59,194 nucleotides of DNA from Prevotella sp. (GCA_017651265.1 JAGCDO010000015.1:1-59194); one strand, 5' to 3'. Counted from the stretch's first letter, positions 7,792 to 15,675 are shown. Program-made: numbers and translations. The notes: generated from the letters alone by a model not told the origin.

Positions 7792-8253
7792 TTAATCCAA
7801 TGCAATGGGTATCTCTCTCTTCACGCTTTGCTCCAGCGAGATGAGCGTCTCGGTAGCCACCACGCCGGGAATGTCCTGCAACTGGTTGTTGAGCAGGTCC
7901 ATGAGCTGTTCATTATCGCGTGCATAGAGTTTGACGAGCATGGTGTACGGACCGGTAGTGAAGTGACATTCCACGATTTCGGGGATGTGCACGAGTCGTT
8001 CCACCACTTGCTTATACATACTACCACGTTCAAGGTTAATGCCTACATAGGTACATGTGCTGTAGCCCAACGATTTGGGGTTCACATCGAAACCACTACC
8101 AGTAATCACGCCCTCGTCGGTGAGACGCTGCACGCGCTGGTGGATGGCTGCACGAGAGACGTTGCATTCTGCTGCCACGTCTTTGAAAGGTATCCTCGCG
8201 TTTTTCGAGAGGATGTTCAGGATTTTCTTGTCCAGACTGTCAATCTTGTCCAT
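7792..8253 (-). CDS. Lrp/AsnC-family transcription regulator
   Basis: This 153-residue protein has an N-terminal winged helix-turn-helix (LDKKILNILSKNARI, then VAAECNVSRAAIHQRVQRL) and a C-terminal RAM ligand-binding domain (VGINLERGS, VECHFTTGPYTMLVKLYA). Such proteins form octameric assemblies and respond to amino acids. The C26-M19 fusion starts four bases after its stop, so the regulator probably leads that operon and controls it. A 17-base inverted repeat with one mismatch surrounds its promoter region (8316-8369), consistent with autoregulation. The start at 8253 fits the family N-terminus. Confidence 0.9.
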   Translation of the reverse strand: MDKIDSLDKKILNILSKNARIPFKDVAAECNVSRAAIHQRVQRLTDEGVITGSGFDVNPKSLGYSTCTYVGINLERGSMYKQVVERLVHIPEIVECHFTTGPYTMLVKLYARDNEQLMDLLNNQLQDIPGVVATETLISLEQSVKREIPIALD

Positions 8254-8292
8254 TTGATTGCCTAATTCTTGTTAAGTAATGAAATCTGTTAG

Positions 8293-8369
8293 CAAAAATA
8301 GGCATTTAAAATGAAATATGCAACATTTTGACATGAAAATTGTGCAAATTCAGTCAAAATGCTGCATAT
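8293..8369 (-). promoter_or_regulatory. lrp promoter with flanking inverted repeat
   Basis: The minus-strand -7 box is TATTTTTG (8300-8293). About 20 bases upstream the sequence reads GTTG, inside the first arm of an inverted repeat: ATATGCAACATTTTGAC (8316-8332) and its complement with one mismatch (8353-8369), arms 20 bases apart. Position over the -33 region suggests a binding site for the Lrp protein encoded just downstream; that is inference. Confidence 0.55.
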
Positions 8370-8392
8370 ATGTCAGGAAAACGGACCTGATA

Positions 8393-9241
8393 CTATTTTT
8401 CAATGCCCACCAGCTCCACGATAAAGATCAGTGTGCTGTAGGCAGGAATATCACCTGTTTCACGGGCACCGTAAGCCAGTTCCTGTGGGATATAGAGCTC
8501 CCACTTGCTTCCTACAGGCATCATGGTGAGCGCCTCGGTCCAACCCTTGATGACATCCGTAGGACGGAACTTATTGGTTTGTTCCTCGCGTTTGTAACTG
8601 CTGTCGAATACCGTTCCGTCAATCAGTCGGCCCTCGTATTTCACAATCACCTGATCGTCTTTGGTGGGCACCTTTCCCTTACCCTTTGTCAGGATCTTAT
8701 ACTGCAGTCCGCTGGGGGTTACCTGCACGCCTTCCTTCTTGCTGTTCTCGCTCAGGAACTGCTCGCCAGCTTTGCGCACAGCCTCTTTCTTGGCATTGAC
8801 AACAGCTCCCATGCGGGTGTTGAAGTAGGGTTTGGGATCCTGACCAAAGACGGTGGAGTCTTTCTTCAGTGAGGCCATGAAGCCTTTCGTGAACAACTCC
8901 TCCTGTATGGTGTAGTCGGAACCCTGCAAATCATTAGAGATAGACGGCAGCATGCGCTCTTTCACCATGCCTGCAATCTGGATACCGGCACTGTAGGCTT
9001 TCTTCTTGCCGTCAACACCGCTTTTCATGGCCTCCTCAAAGCTACTCAGGAAATCATCGAGGTAGGCTTCATCCATATCGTACTGCTGTTTCAGGAAGGT
9101 CATCAAACCATCGGTCATGGATGCTCCCGCAGCATAGCTAAGGGAGTCGGAAGGTGTGGTTAGTGTTACCTTCTGAGCAGATGCTGTATAGAAAGAAGCA
9201 CTCACCATGACGGTGAGTGCTATAAGGATGATTCTCTTCAT
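8393..9241 (-). CDS. FKBP-type peptidyl-prolyl isomerase, secreted
   Basis: A cleavable signal (MKRIILIALTVMVSASF...ASAQ) is followed by a helical FKBP N-terminal dimerisation domain (about 30-165) and a C-terminal FKBP catalytic domain (about 180-282) with VKYEGRLIDGTVFDSSY and the GSKWELYIPQELAYG segment. This is the FkpA/Mip layout: a periplasmic prolyl isomerase and chaperone. It follows a second FKBP gene by 11 bases, so the two are probably co-transcribed. The length of 282 suits the family. Confidence 0.9.
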   Translation of the reverse strand: MKRIILIALTVMVSASFYTASAQKVTLTTPSDSLSYAAGASMTDGLMTFLKQQYDMDEAYLDDFLSSFEEAMKSGVDGKKKAYSAGIQIAGMVKERMLPSISNDLQGSDYTIQEELFTKGFMASLKKDSTVFGQDPKPYFNTRMGAVVNAKKEAVRKAGEQFLSENSKKEGVQVTPSGLQYKILTKGKGKVPTKDDQVIVKYEGRLIDGTVFDSSYKREEQTNKFRPTDVIKGWTEALTMMPVGSKWELYIPQELAYGARETGDIPAYSTLIFIVELVGIEK

Positions 9242-9252
9242 AATGGAAAAGA

Positions 9253-10125
9253 TTATTTCTCAATACCCAGCAGCTCAAGCTTGAAGATCAGCGCAGAGAA
9301 AGGCTTGATACCTCTCTGAGCACGGTCGCCGTAAGCCTGCTCCTGCGGAATAACGATCTCCCAAACAGAACCAACAGGCATGTTGGTCAGTGCAGTAGTC
9401 CAACCGGGAATAACCTGGTTAGCAGCCAGCGTAACGGGCTCGCCACGCTTGTAAGAGCTGTCGAACACATTACCATCAATGGTCTTACCTTCATAATGTA
9501 CCTTTACCATAGAGGTATCGGTGGGGAGAGCACCTGTACCAGCCTTGATTACCTTGTACAGAACACCGCCCTTGAGCTTCTTCACGTCCTTACCCTTGGC
9601 ATAGTTGGCAACGTACTTCTCGCCTTCAGCCTTGTTTTCACTGAACTGCTTCTCGGTCTGGTTCTTCTTGTAGTCGGTCATCAGCTTCTGTGCCAGCTCA
9701 CCAGCCTGCTCCATAGTCATCAGACCCTTAGTACCTGTTGTACCGCTGATGAAACCAGCCATGAAGTTCTTCTTGGAGATGGTTTTGGTTGAGTCCTCAC
9801 CGAAGATCTCGAGGTTGATACCCTTGATCATTTGGTTGCCCACCTGCTTACCGATCTCGATACCTGCATAGTAAGCGTTCTTCTTCTTGTCGTCACCAGC
9901 ATTAGCACCTTCGTTCAGACCTTTGATAAAGTCGTCCAAGTAAGCTGTGTCAACACCGAGGCGCTGTACCAGATAGTCCTTCAGACCCTGTGTCTGTGCC
10001 ATACCCATGGCATAGCTCATACTGTCGAGATCACTCTTCAAGTTAGCCTTGGGAGTGGGGTTGCCGCATGATGTGAAAGCGGCGGCTACGATAGCCATAG
10101 CGGCTACGATTGTTACTTTTTTCAT
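9253..10125 (-). CDS. FKBP-type peptidyl-prolyl isomerase, lipoprotein
   Basis: The N-terminus ends in a lipobox-like AFTSC, suggesting a membrane-anchored protein. It has the same two-part layout as its neighbour: FKBP_N helices (about 30-180) and an FKBP catalytic domain (about 190-290) with VHYEGKTIDGNVFDSSY and GSVWEIVIPQEQAYG. Clear similarity to the genes on both sides suggests tandem duplication with divergence. It is first in a two-gene unit; upstream lies the 96-base dispersed repeat, and I see no convincing -7 box between repeat and start. Confidence 0.9.
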   Translation of the reverse strand: MKKVTIVAAMAIVAAAFTSCGNPTPKANLKSDLDSMSYAMGMAQTQGLKDYLVQRLGVDTAYLDDFIKGLNEGANAGDDKKKNAYYAGIEIGKQVGNQMIKGINLEIFGEDSTKTISKKNFMAGFISGTTGTKGLMTMEQAGELAQKLMTDYKKNQTEKQFSENKAEGEKYVANYAKGKDVKKLKGGVLYKVIKAGTGALPTDTSMVKVHYEGKTIDGNVFDSSYKRGEPVTLAANQVIPGWTTALTNMPVGSVWEIVIPQEQAYGDRAQRGIKPFSALIFKLELLGIEK

Positions 10126-10198
10126 TGCTTTTCTTATCTATTTAAATTACGATTTTACAATTTTACCATTTCACCATTTCACAATTGAACTAAGTTCA

Positions 10199-10294
10199 AA
10201 TCATAAAGTTATATCACTTCGTTCTATGACTTTTGTCACGACTCAGCCAAATGTACAAGTACAATGGCCCTCGCTGCTCCAAAAGTTCAAAGTT
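10199..10294 (+). repeat. 96-base dispersed repeat, copy 2
   Basis: Base-for-base identical to 3235-3330, about 7 kb away, in the same orientation. The hairpin core is 10229-10286. It sits between two FKBP genes, 50 bases from the stop of one and 73 from the start of the other. Confidence 0.9.
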
Positions 10295-10347
10295 CTTCGC
10301 ATAGCGAAGCGGCAGAGCCGAGCGCAATGTTCAATGTTCAATGTTCA
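10295..10347. repeat. Hairpin and TTCAATG heptamer tract
   Basis: CTTCGC-ata-GCGAAG forms a 6-base-pair hairpin at about 10295-10309. Then CAATGTT is repeated about three times (10325-10345), running directly into the stop codon of the cytoplasmic FKBP gene. Confidence 0.6.
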
Positions 10348-10956
10348 AAGAACTTCAATCAGTTCCACATCGAAGATCAGTGCGGCATACGGAGGAATAC
10401 TGTTGCCAGCGCCACTCGGACCGTAAGCCAGCAGGTAGGGGATGAAGAAGCGGGTCTTACCACCTTCTTTCATCAACTGCAGACCTTCTGTCCAACCAGC
10501 AATCACACCGTCCAGGGGGAATACAGCCGGCTCACCACGCTGCACACTGCTGTCGAACACTGTTCCGTCAATCAGGAAACCTTCGTAGTGGCACTTCACC
10601 TTATCGGTGGCCTTCGGACTCTTGCCCGTTCCTTCTTTCAAAACCAGGTATTGCAGACCGCTCTCGCGGGTTACCACACCTTCTTTCTTGGCATTGGCTG
10701 CCAGATATTTCTCGCCTTCTTCCTTGGCAATCTTGCCTTTTGCTTCTTTTTCGCGGTTCAGTTTCTCTTCCTGCTGTTGGAAATAGGTCTGTACAATGGT
10801 CTGCGCCTCACGGTGTCCTATCTGCGGATCCTTTCCTTCCAGCACGTCCTTGACAGCTGCTGCAAAGTCGTTCACATCGAACTCGTCGATACCCATCTGC
10901 AGCAATTGCTGACCGATGCCGAGACCTAACGAATAACTCAGTTTGTTCATCTTCAA
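10345..10956 (-). CDS. FKBP-type peptidyl-prolyl isomerase, no signal peptide
   Basis: At 203 residues with no signal sequence, this third FKBP resembles the cytoplasmic FklB type: helical N-terminal dimerisation domain (about 1-95) and a catalytic domain (about 110-203) with CHYEGFLIDGTVFDSS and FFIPYLLAYGPSGAGN. It starts MKMNKLSYSLG; the second Met is an equally possible start. It has its own promoter (TAACTTTG at 10987-10980), divergent from the sirtuin gene, and is separated from the other two FKBP genes by the dispersed repeat. Confidence 0.9.
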   Translation of the reverse strand: MKMNKLSYSLGLGIGQQLLQMGIDEFDVNDFAAAVKDVLEGKDPQIGHREAQTIVQTYFQQQEEKLNREKEAKGKIAKEEGEKYLAANAKKEGVVTRESGLQYLVLKEGTGKSPKATDKVKCHYEGFLIDGTVFDSSVQRGEPAVFPLDGVIAGWTEGLQLMKEGGKTRFFIPYLLAYGPSGAGNSIPPYAALIFDVELIEVL

Positions 10957-10979
10957 TTATAAATATTATTAATAACGTG

Positions 10980-11038
10980 CAAAGTTACACATTTTCTTGA
11001 ATTTCATCGCCTTTATTGAAGAAAAATGTGTAATTTTG
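10980..11038. promoter_or_regulatory. Divergent promoter pair (FKBP minus, sirtuin plus)
   Basis: The minus-strand -7 box is TAACTTTG (10987-10980); the plus-strand -7 box is TAATTTTG (11031-11038). The bases before each are nearly the same word (AAGAAAATGTGTAA on the minus strand, AAGAAAAATGTGTAA on the plus strand), so the region is an inverted repeat of two promoters. Neither has an obvious TTTG at -33. Confidence 0.55.
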
Positions 11039-11113
11039 TGCATTGTTAAGATTCAACAACCCGTTTTTCCGTATTTCGGAGCTTGCGGGAACCTAATAGA
11101 AAGGAAAAGGAAC

Positions 11114-11818
11114 ATGAAGAAAATTGTTGTGTTGACAGGTGCGGGAATGTCTGTGGAAAGCGGACTGAGCACATTCCGTGATGCTGACGGTCTTTGGGAG
11201 AACTACCCGGTGAGTCGTGTGGCAACGCATGAGGCATGGGAAGACGATCCTGAATATGTGAATAATTTCTATAACATGCTGCGTAAGAAACTGTTGGCTG
11301 CCAAGCCGAACGAAGGTCATAAACTGGTGGCCAAGCTCGAAGAGCAGTACGAAGTGACGGTCATCACGCAGAATGTGGACAACCTGCATGAGATGGCGGG
11401 ATCGACGCATGTCATCCATCTGCACGGGGAACTGATGAAGGTATGTTCCAGCAGGGATGTGGACAACCCCCGTTATCAGAAGACGTTAGGCGGCGACAAC
11501 CTCGAAGTGAAACCGGGCGAGAAAGCTGGCGACGGCTCTTTGCTGCGCCCCTTCATCGTGTTCTTCGGCGAAGGTGTGCCCAATATCAGCATTGCCGCCG
11601 AGGAGGCTTCCAAAGCCGATATCTTCATCATCATCGGTACCTCGTTGGTGGTCTATCCGGCAGCAGGTCTTGTACAATATGTATCACCCGACGTTCCTGT
11701 CTATCTCATTGATCCTAACCCTGTGATGAAGACGGGCTACCGCCATATCGAGCATATCCAGAAAGGGGCTTCTGAGGGTATGAAGGAATTGGTTGAACGC
11801 TTATTGGAAAAGAAATGA
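11114..11818 (+). CDS. Sir2-family NAD-dependent protein deacylase
   Basis: The 234-residue protein has the sirtuin core: GAGMSVESGLSTFRD near 8-22 (NAD site), TQNVDNLHE near 93, and catalytic His in HLHGEL near 112. It removes acyl groups from lysine using NAD. Two oddities are visible. Only one Cys (MKVCSS) remains where most relatives have four zinc-binding Cys. The class III Tyr-x-x-Arg motif reads FYNMLRKKL, with Leu in the usual Arg position. I chose ATG 11114 because of the AGGAAAAGG upstream and because the family begins at KKIVVLTGAG. It overlaps the next gene (ATGATGA), so the two are coupled. Confidence 0.85.
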   Translation: MKKIVVLTGAGMSVESGLSTFRDADGLWENYPVSRVATHEAWEDDPEYVNNFYNMLRKKLLAAKPNEGHKLVAKLEEQYEVTVITQNVDNLHEMAGSTHVIHLHGELMKVCSSRDVDNPRYQKTLGGDNLEVKPGEKAGDGSLLRPFIVFFGEGVPNISIAAEEASKADIFIIIGTSLVVYPAAGLVQYVSPDVPVYLIDPNPVMKTGYRHIEHIQKGASEGMKELVERLLEKK

Positions 11819-12732
11819 TGAATACACCTCAGCTGGAGAAAAAGAAGGTGTGGAAGGAGGTGCGCGACTATCTTTTCATCGCTGTAGCCATGCTTTCCTA
11901 CTGTGTGGGCTGGTCGATCTTCCTCTTACCTAACGGCATTCCTGCGGGAGGCGTGGCGGGTGTCTCGTCTATCCTTGAATGGAGTGCGTTGCATATTCCT
12001 GCCCAGGCATCCTACTTCGCCATCAATGCCACCTTGTTGATTATCGCCCTGCGCATCTTAGGGTGGAAATTCTGTGTGAAGACAGTATATGCGGTGATGG
12101 TTCTCACTGTGGCGCTCACGCTGACGCGTGAGTTCACGGCGAACCTTCATCTGTTGCACGACCAGCCTTTCATGGCGGCCATCTTAGGTGCTGTGTTCTG
12201 CGGAAGTGGTGTAGGACTGGGATTAGGTGTGAATGGAAGTACGGGTGGTACTGATATCATTGCCGCCATCATCAACAAATACCGCGATATCTCCTTGGGA
12301 AGGGTGATCCTGATCTGCGATGTGGTGATTATCTCGTGCAGCTATATCGTGTTGCGCGACTGGGAGAAGGTGATCTATGGTTACGTGGTGCTGTATGTCA
12401 CGGCCTTCTGTATCGACCAGGTGGTGAACTCCATGCGCCGAAGCGTGCAGTTCTTCATCATCTCCGAGCGGTATGAGGAGATCGGTCACCGCATCAACTT
12501 CGACCCGCACCGCGGCTGCACTGTTATCAACGGACAGGGTTTCTATAGCGGACGCGAGGTAAAGATGCTGTTCGTGCTGGCCAAGAAGAGCGAGAGCGCG
12601 AAGATCTTCCAACTCATCGACGAGATTGATCCCAACGCGTTCGTCAGTCAGAGTGCCGTCATCGGCGTCTATGGCGAGGGCTTCGACCGATTTAAGGTGA
12701 GTCATAAGCATTCTAAGCCTGCCTCTTCGTGA
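11815..12732 (+). CDS. YitT-family membrane protein (DUF161/DUF2179)
   Basis: Several hydrophobic helices fill residues 15-190, with the family's GIPAGGVAGVSSIL and GVNGSTGGTDIIAAIINKY segments. The C-terminal soluble DUF2179 domain (about 205-295) contains GCTVINGQGFYSGREVKMLFV. The protein is an inner-membrane protein of unknown transport or sensing role. The start overlaps the sirtuin stop; two tandem ATGs (11815 and 11818) are both possible. Length 305 is usual. Confidence 0.85.
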   Translation: MMNTPQLEKKKVWKEVRDYLFIAVAMLSYCVGWSIFLLPNGIPAGGVAGVSSILEWSALHIPAQASYFAINATLLIIALRILGWKFCVKTVYAVMVLTVALTLTREFTANLHLLHDQPFMAAILGAVFCGSGVGLGLGVNGSTGGTDIIAAIINKYRDISLGRVILICDVVIISCSYIVLRDWEKVIYGYVVLYVTAFCIDQVVNSMRRSVQFFIISERYEEIGHRINFDPHRGCTVINGQGFYSGREVKMLFVLAKKSESAKIFQLIDEIDPNAFVSQSAVIGVYGEGFDRFKVSHKHSKPASS

Positions 12733-12740
12733 TGGTGGAC

Positions 12741-12886
12741 TTTCGAGGAAGGAGTCTTTTGGAGGAAGGAGGAAGGACGAAGGAGGAAGGAGAATACTAC
12801 TGAGATACAGGCATTTTATACTGGATAGAACCACTGGCACATAGTGCTAATCTCCTTCCTCCCTCCTCCTTCCTCCTTCCTCGAAA
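12741..12886 (+). repeat. Spacer element with heptamer inverted arms
   Basis: A purine tract beginning TTTCGAGGAAGGAG is followed by GAGGAAG heptamers (to 12793). A non-repetitive interior (12794-12850) comes next, then a complementary pyrimidine tract (12852-12882) ending CCTTCCTCGAAAA. The two arms could pair. The purine arm matches 2852-2897 with one difference in 46 bases, and the interior matches the minus strand of 3130-3165. Confidence 0.65.
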
Positions 12887-12906
12887 ATAATATTAAACAA
12901 CAAAAT

Positions 12907-14880
12907 ATGCAAGAAAAGAAAAACATTCAGCTGCCTGAGAATGCGTTCACAGAGCTGAAAGAAGGAGAACAGTATGAGCCGGTAATGTCGCCCATGAAGC
13001 AGTATGCTGAGGTGAACGGCTGGTCGGTAACATGGGGCATTCTGATGGCCGTGCTCTTCTCGGCCGCTGCCGCCTACCTCGGACTGAAGGTGGGACAGGT
13101 GTTCGAGGCTGCCATTCCCATTGCCATCATCGCCGTGGGCGTGTCAACAGCGGCACACCGTAAGCAAGGACTGGGCGAGAATGTCATTATCCAGAGCATC
13201 GGTGCCTGCTCGGGTTCCGTGGTGGCTGGTGCTATCTTCACCCTGCCTGCCATCTATATCCTGCAGGCGAAGTATCCTGAGATGACCGCCTCGTTCATCA
13301 ACATCTTCCTGAGTTCCTTGCTGGGTGGTATCTTGGGTATTCTGTTCATGATACCGTTCCGTAAGTATTTCGTGAGCGATATGCACGGCAAGTATCCTTT
13401 CCCTGAGGCCACAGCCACCACGCAGGTGCTGGTAAGCGGCGAGAAGGGTGGCTCACAGGCTAAACCGCTGCTCATCGCAGGTATCGTGGGTGGTTTGTAC
13501 GACTTCTTCGTGGCTACCTTCGGCTGGTGGAACGAGAATGTCACCACGCGCATGATGGGGTGGGGAGCCGATCTGGCCGACCGTGCCAAGCTGGTGCTGA
13601 AGGTGAATACAGGTGCTGCCGTTTTAGGTCTGGGGTATATCATCGGACTGAAATATGCGTTTATCATCTGTCTGGGTTCGCTGGCCGTATGGTGGATCAT
13701 CGTGCCGGGCATGGCCCTTTTGTTCCCTCATGATATTCTCAACACCTGGGATCCCAGTATTTCCACGGCAGTGGGGGATATGACTCCCGAGCAGATCTTC
13801 AAGTTTTATGCTAAGTCGATAGGTATTGGCGGTATTGCCATGGCTGGTATCATCGGTATTGTGAAAAGCTGGGGCATCATCAAGAGTGCCGTGAGTCTGG
13901 CCACCAAGGAGATGAAGGGCGGCAGTAGCGAGAGTAAGAACCTGCTCAGGACGCAGCGCGATATTGCCTTTAAGATCATCGCTATCGGCTCTATTGTCAC
14001 CATCCTCGTCACCTTCCTCTTCTTCTGGTTCGGCGTGATGGATAACCTGCTGTTTGCCGTTGTGGGAATCCTACTCGTTACCGTCATTGCCTTCCTGTTC
14101 ACCACCGTGGCAGCCAATGCCATTGCCATCGTGGGTAGCAATCCTGTGAGCGGTATGACGCTGATGACCTTGATTCTTGCCTCTGTTGTCATGGTGGCTG
14201 TAGGCTTGAAGGGTTCTGGTGGTATGCTGGCTGCCTTGATCATGGGTGGTGTGGTATGTACGGCTTTGTCTGTGGCAGGTTCGTTCATTACCGACCTGAA
14301 GATCGGCTATTGGCTCGGAACCACGCCGAAGAAACAGGAGCAGTGGAAGTTCTTAGGCGTACTCGTCAGCGCAGCCACTGTGGGCGGTGTGATGCTTCTG
14401 CTGAACAAGACCTACGATTTCGCCAGTGGTGAGCTCGCAGCGCCTCAGGCTAACGCCATGGCGGCCGTCATCGAACCCCTTATGAGTGGTGTGCAGGCCC
14501 CGTGGTTGCTCTATGGTATTGGTGCTGCCATTGCTCTTATCCTTACCTTCGTCAAGGTTCCTGCCTTACCCTTCGCCTTGGGTATGTTCATCCCCCTGGA
14601 ACTGAACATCCCGTTGTTGGTAGGTGGAGCCGTGAACTGGTACGTCACCTCACGCAGTAAGGATGAGAAAGTCAATAAGGAACGAGGCGAGAAAGGTACT
14701 CTCCTTGCCAGTGGCTTCATTGCCGGTGGTGCGCTCATGGGTGTTGTCTCTGCCCTTCTCCGTTTCGTGGGCTTCAATCCCATCAACGAGACGTGGCTGG
14801 CCAATCCCCTTTCTGAGCTCTGCTCCCTCATCGCCTACATCCTCTTGATTGTCTATCTGGTACGCGCTACGAAGAAGTAA
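12907..14880 (+). CDS. OPT-family oligopeptide transporter
   Basis: The 657-residue inner-membrane protein has about 14-16 hydrophobic segments and the OPT features near the N-terminus (YAEVNGWSVTWGILMAV, AAYLGLKVGQVFEAAIP). Bacterial members import oligopeptides or metal chelates by proton symport. Start at ATG 12907 (MQEKKNIQLPE); the longer frame would translate the pyrimidine repeat arm. An intrinsic terminator follows its stop. Confidence 0.9.
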   Translation: MQEKKNIQLPENAFTELKEGEQYEPVMSPMKQYAEVNGWSVTWGILMAVLFSAAAAYLGLKVGQVFEAAIPIAIIAVGVSTAAHRKQGLGENVIIQSIGACSGSVVAGAIFTLPAIYILQAKYPEMTASFINIFLSSLLGGILGILFMIPFRKYFVSDMHGKYPFPEATATTQVLVSGEKGGSQAKPLLIAGIVGGLYDFFVATFGWWNENVTTRMMGWGADLADRAKLVLKVNTGAAVLGLGYIIGLKYAFIICLGSLAVWWIIVPGMALLFPHDILNTWDPSISTAVGDMTPEQIFKFYAKSIGIGGIAMAGIIGIVKSWGIIKSAVSLATKEMKGGSSESKNLLRTQRDIAFKIIAIGSIVTILVTFLFFWFGVMDNLLFAVVGILLVTVIAFLFTTVAANAIAIVGSNPVSGMTLMTLILASVVMVAVGLKGSGGMLAALIMGGVVCTALSVAGSFITDLKIGYWLGTTPKKQEQWKFLGVLVSAATVGGVMLLLNKTYDFASGELAAPQANAMAAVIEPLMSGVQAPWLLYGIGAAIALILTFVKVPALPFALGMFIPLELNIPLLVGGAVNWYVTSRSKDEKVNKERGEKGTLLASGFIAGGALMGVVSALLRFVGFNPINETWLANPLSELCSLIAYILLIVYLVRATKK

Positions 14881-14910
14881 GTCTTACCCCAACCCTCTCT
14901 CTTATATATA

Positions 14911-14938
14911 CCCCTCTCCAATGGACGAGGGGTTTTTT
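14911..14938 (+). terminator. Intrinsic terminator after the OPT gene
   Basis: CCCCTC (14911-14916) pairs with GAGGGG (14927-14932), with further pairing in the interior, followed by six T residues. Confidence 0.85.
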
Positions 14939-15010
14939 ATTTATATAATAAGGTGTAAGTGTAAACGAAAGTTAAATATTACGTTTCCAAGAAAAAAAGT
15001 TGCTGAAATA

Positions 15011-15066
15011 TTTGGAGCGTATTCCTAAAAGCACTACTTTTGCAGTGTACTATTAAAGTAGTACAC
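15011..15066 (+). promoter_or_regulatory. Promoter with GntR/YtrA-like operator for the DUF3836-ABC operon
   Basis: TTTG (15011-15014), a 20-base spacer and TACTTTTG (15035-15042) make a strong promoter. Overlapping the expected transcription start is a perfect inverted repeat, GTGTACTA-N6-TAGTACAC (15045-15066). GTAC-type dyads of this form are typical operators of GntR-family YtrA regulators, and one is encoded at the end of this operon. Repression by that protein is inference. Confidence 0.7.
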
Positions 15067-15139
15067 CATTACACTCAACAAAACAGGGGGTGAGATGGTA
15101 ATAAAAAAAGGAATAAGTAATCATTAAAAATATACAGTT

Positions 15140-15622
15140 ATGCAGACAATCATTACAGCAGCTACAATTCTCAGTATGTATCTGAGTGCAGCAGAGAACA
15201 GCAACTCATCGTATTATTACAATGCCGACATGGAGAACGGTAAGGTGACAACGATGTATGTTTATGAATCAGACAGCGAGGTGCTCACATCGAAGTTGGC
15301 GTATAACTATACTTACGACGAGCAGGACCGTCTGGTGAAGAAAGAGGTGATGCGCTGGAACAGCGTGTCGGGTAAATGGGAGAATGACTATAGTCTGGAT
15401 CTGATCTACAATGAGGATGGTTATGAGTTGTCAAGAAGTGTATGGGACAAGCGTACGCAGGCTTACCTCCCTACTATGGAGAAGGCTGTTTACCAGTATG
15501 TGACCGATAAGGTGGTGGCCGTGAACTACTTGCGCCGCCATGAGAGCCAGGAGCAGTTTGAGTCGGTTGACAGTATGTTGGTGATGAATCCTACAGACGG
15601 ACTCTTATTAGCAACACGGTAA
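15140..15622 (+). CDS. DUF3836-like secreted protein
   Basis: This 160-residue protein has a short hydrophobic N-terminus (probable signal) and a repetitive beta-rich body with YTYDEQDRLVKKEV and LIYNEDGYELSRSVWDK, the style of the DUF3836 family common in Prevotella and Bacteroides. Function unknown. It is the first gene after a strong promoter with an operator-like dyad, and lies 53 bases upstream of an ABC ATPase gene, so it is probably controlled with the transporter. Confidence 0.7.
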   Translation: MQTIITAATILSMYLSAAENSNSSYYYNADMENGKVTTMYVYESDSEVLTSKLAYNYTYDEQDRLVKKEVMRWNSVSGKWENDYSLDLIYNEDGYELSRSVWDKRTQAYLPTMEKAVYQYVTDKVVAVNYLRRHESQEQFESVDSMLVMNPTDGLLLATR

Positions 15623-15625
15623 TAA

Positions 15626-15658
15626 CTTTGAACTTTGAACTTTGAACATTGAACATTC
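15626..15658 (+). repeat. TTTGAAC heptamer tract
   Basis: AACTTTG/AACATTG units repeat about four to five times with a strict 7-base period in the spacer between the DUF3836 gene and the ABC ATPase gene. Confidence 0.75.
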
Positions 15659-15675
15659 TAAAATCGTAAAAAGCC

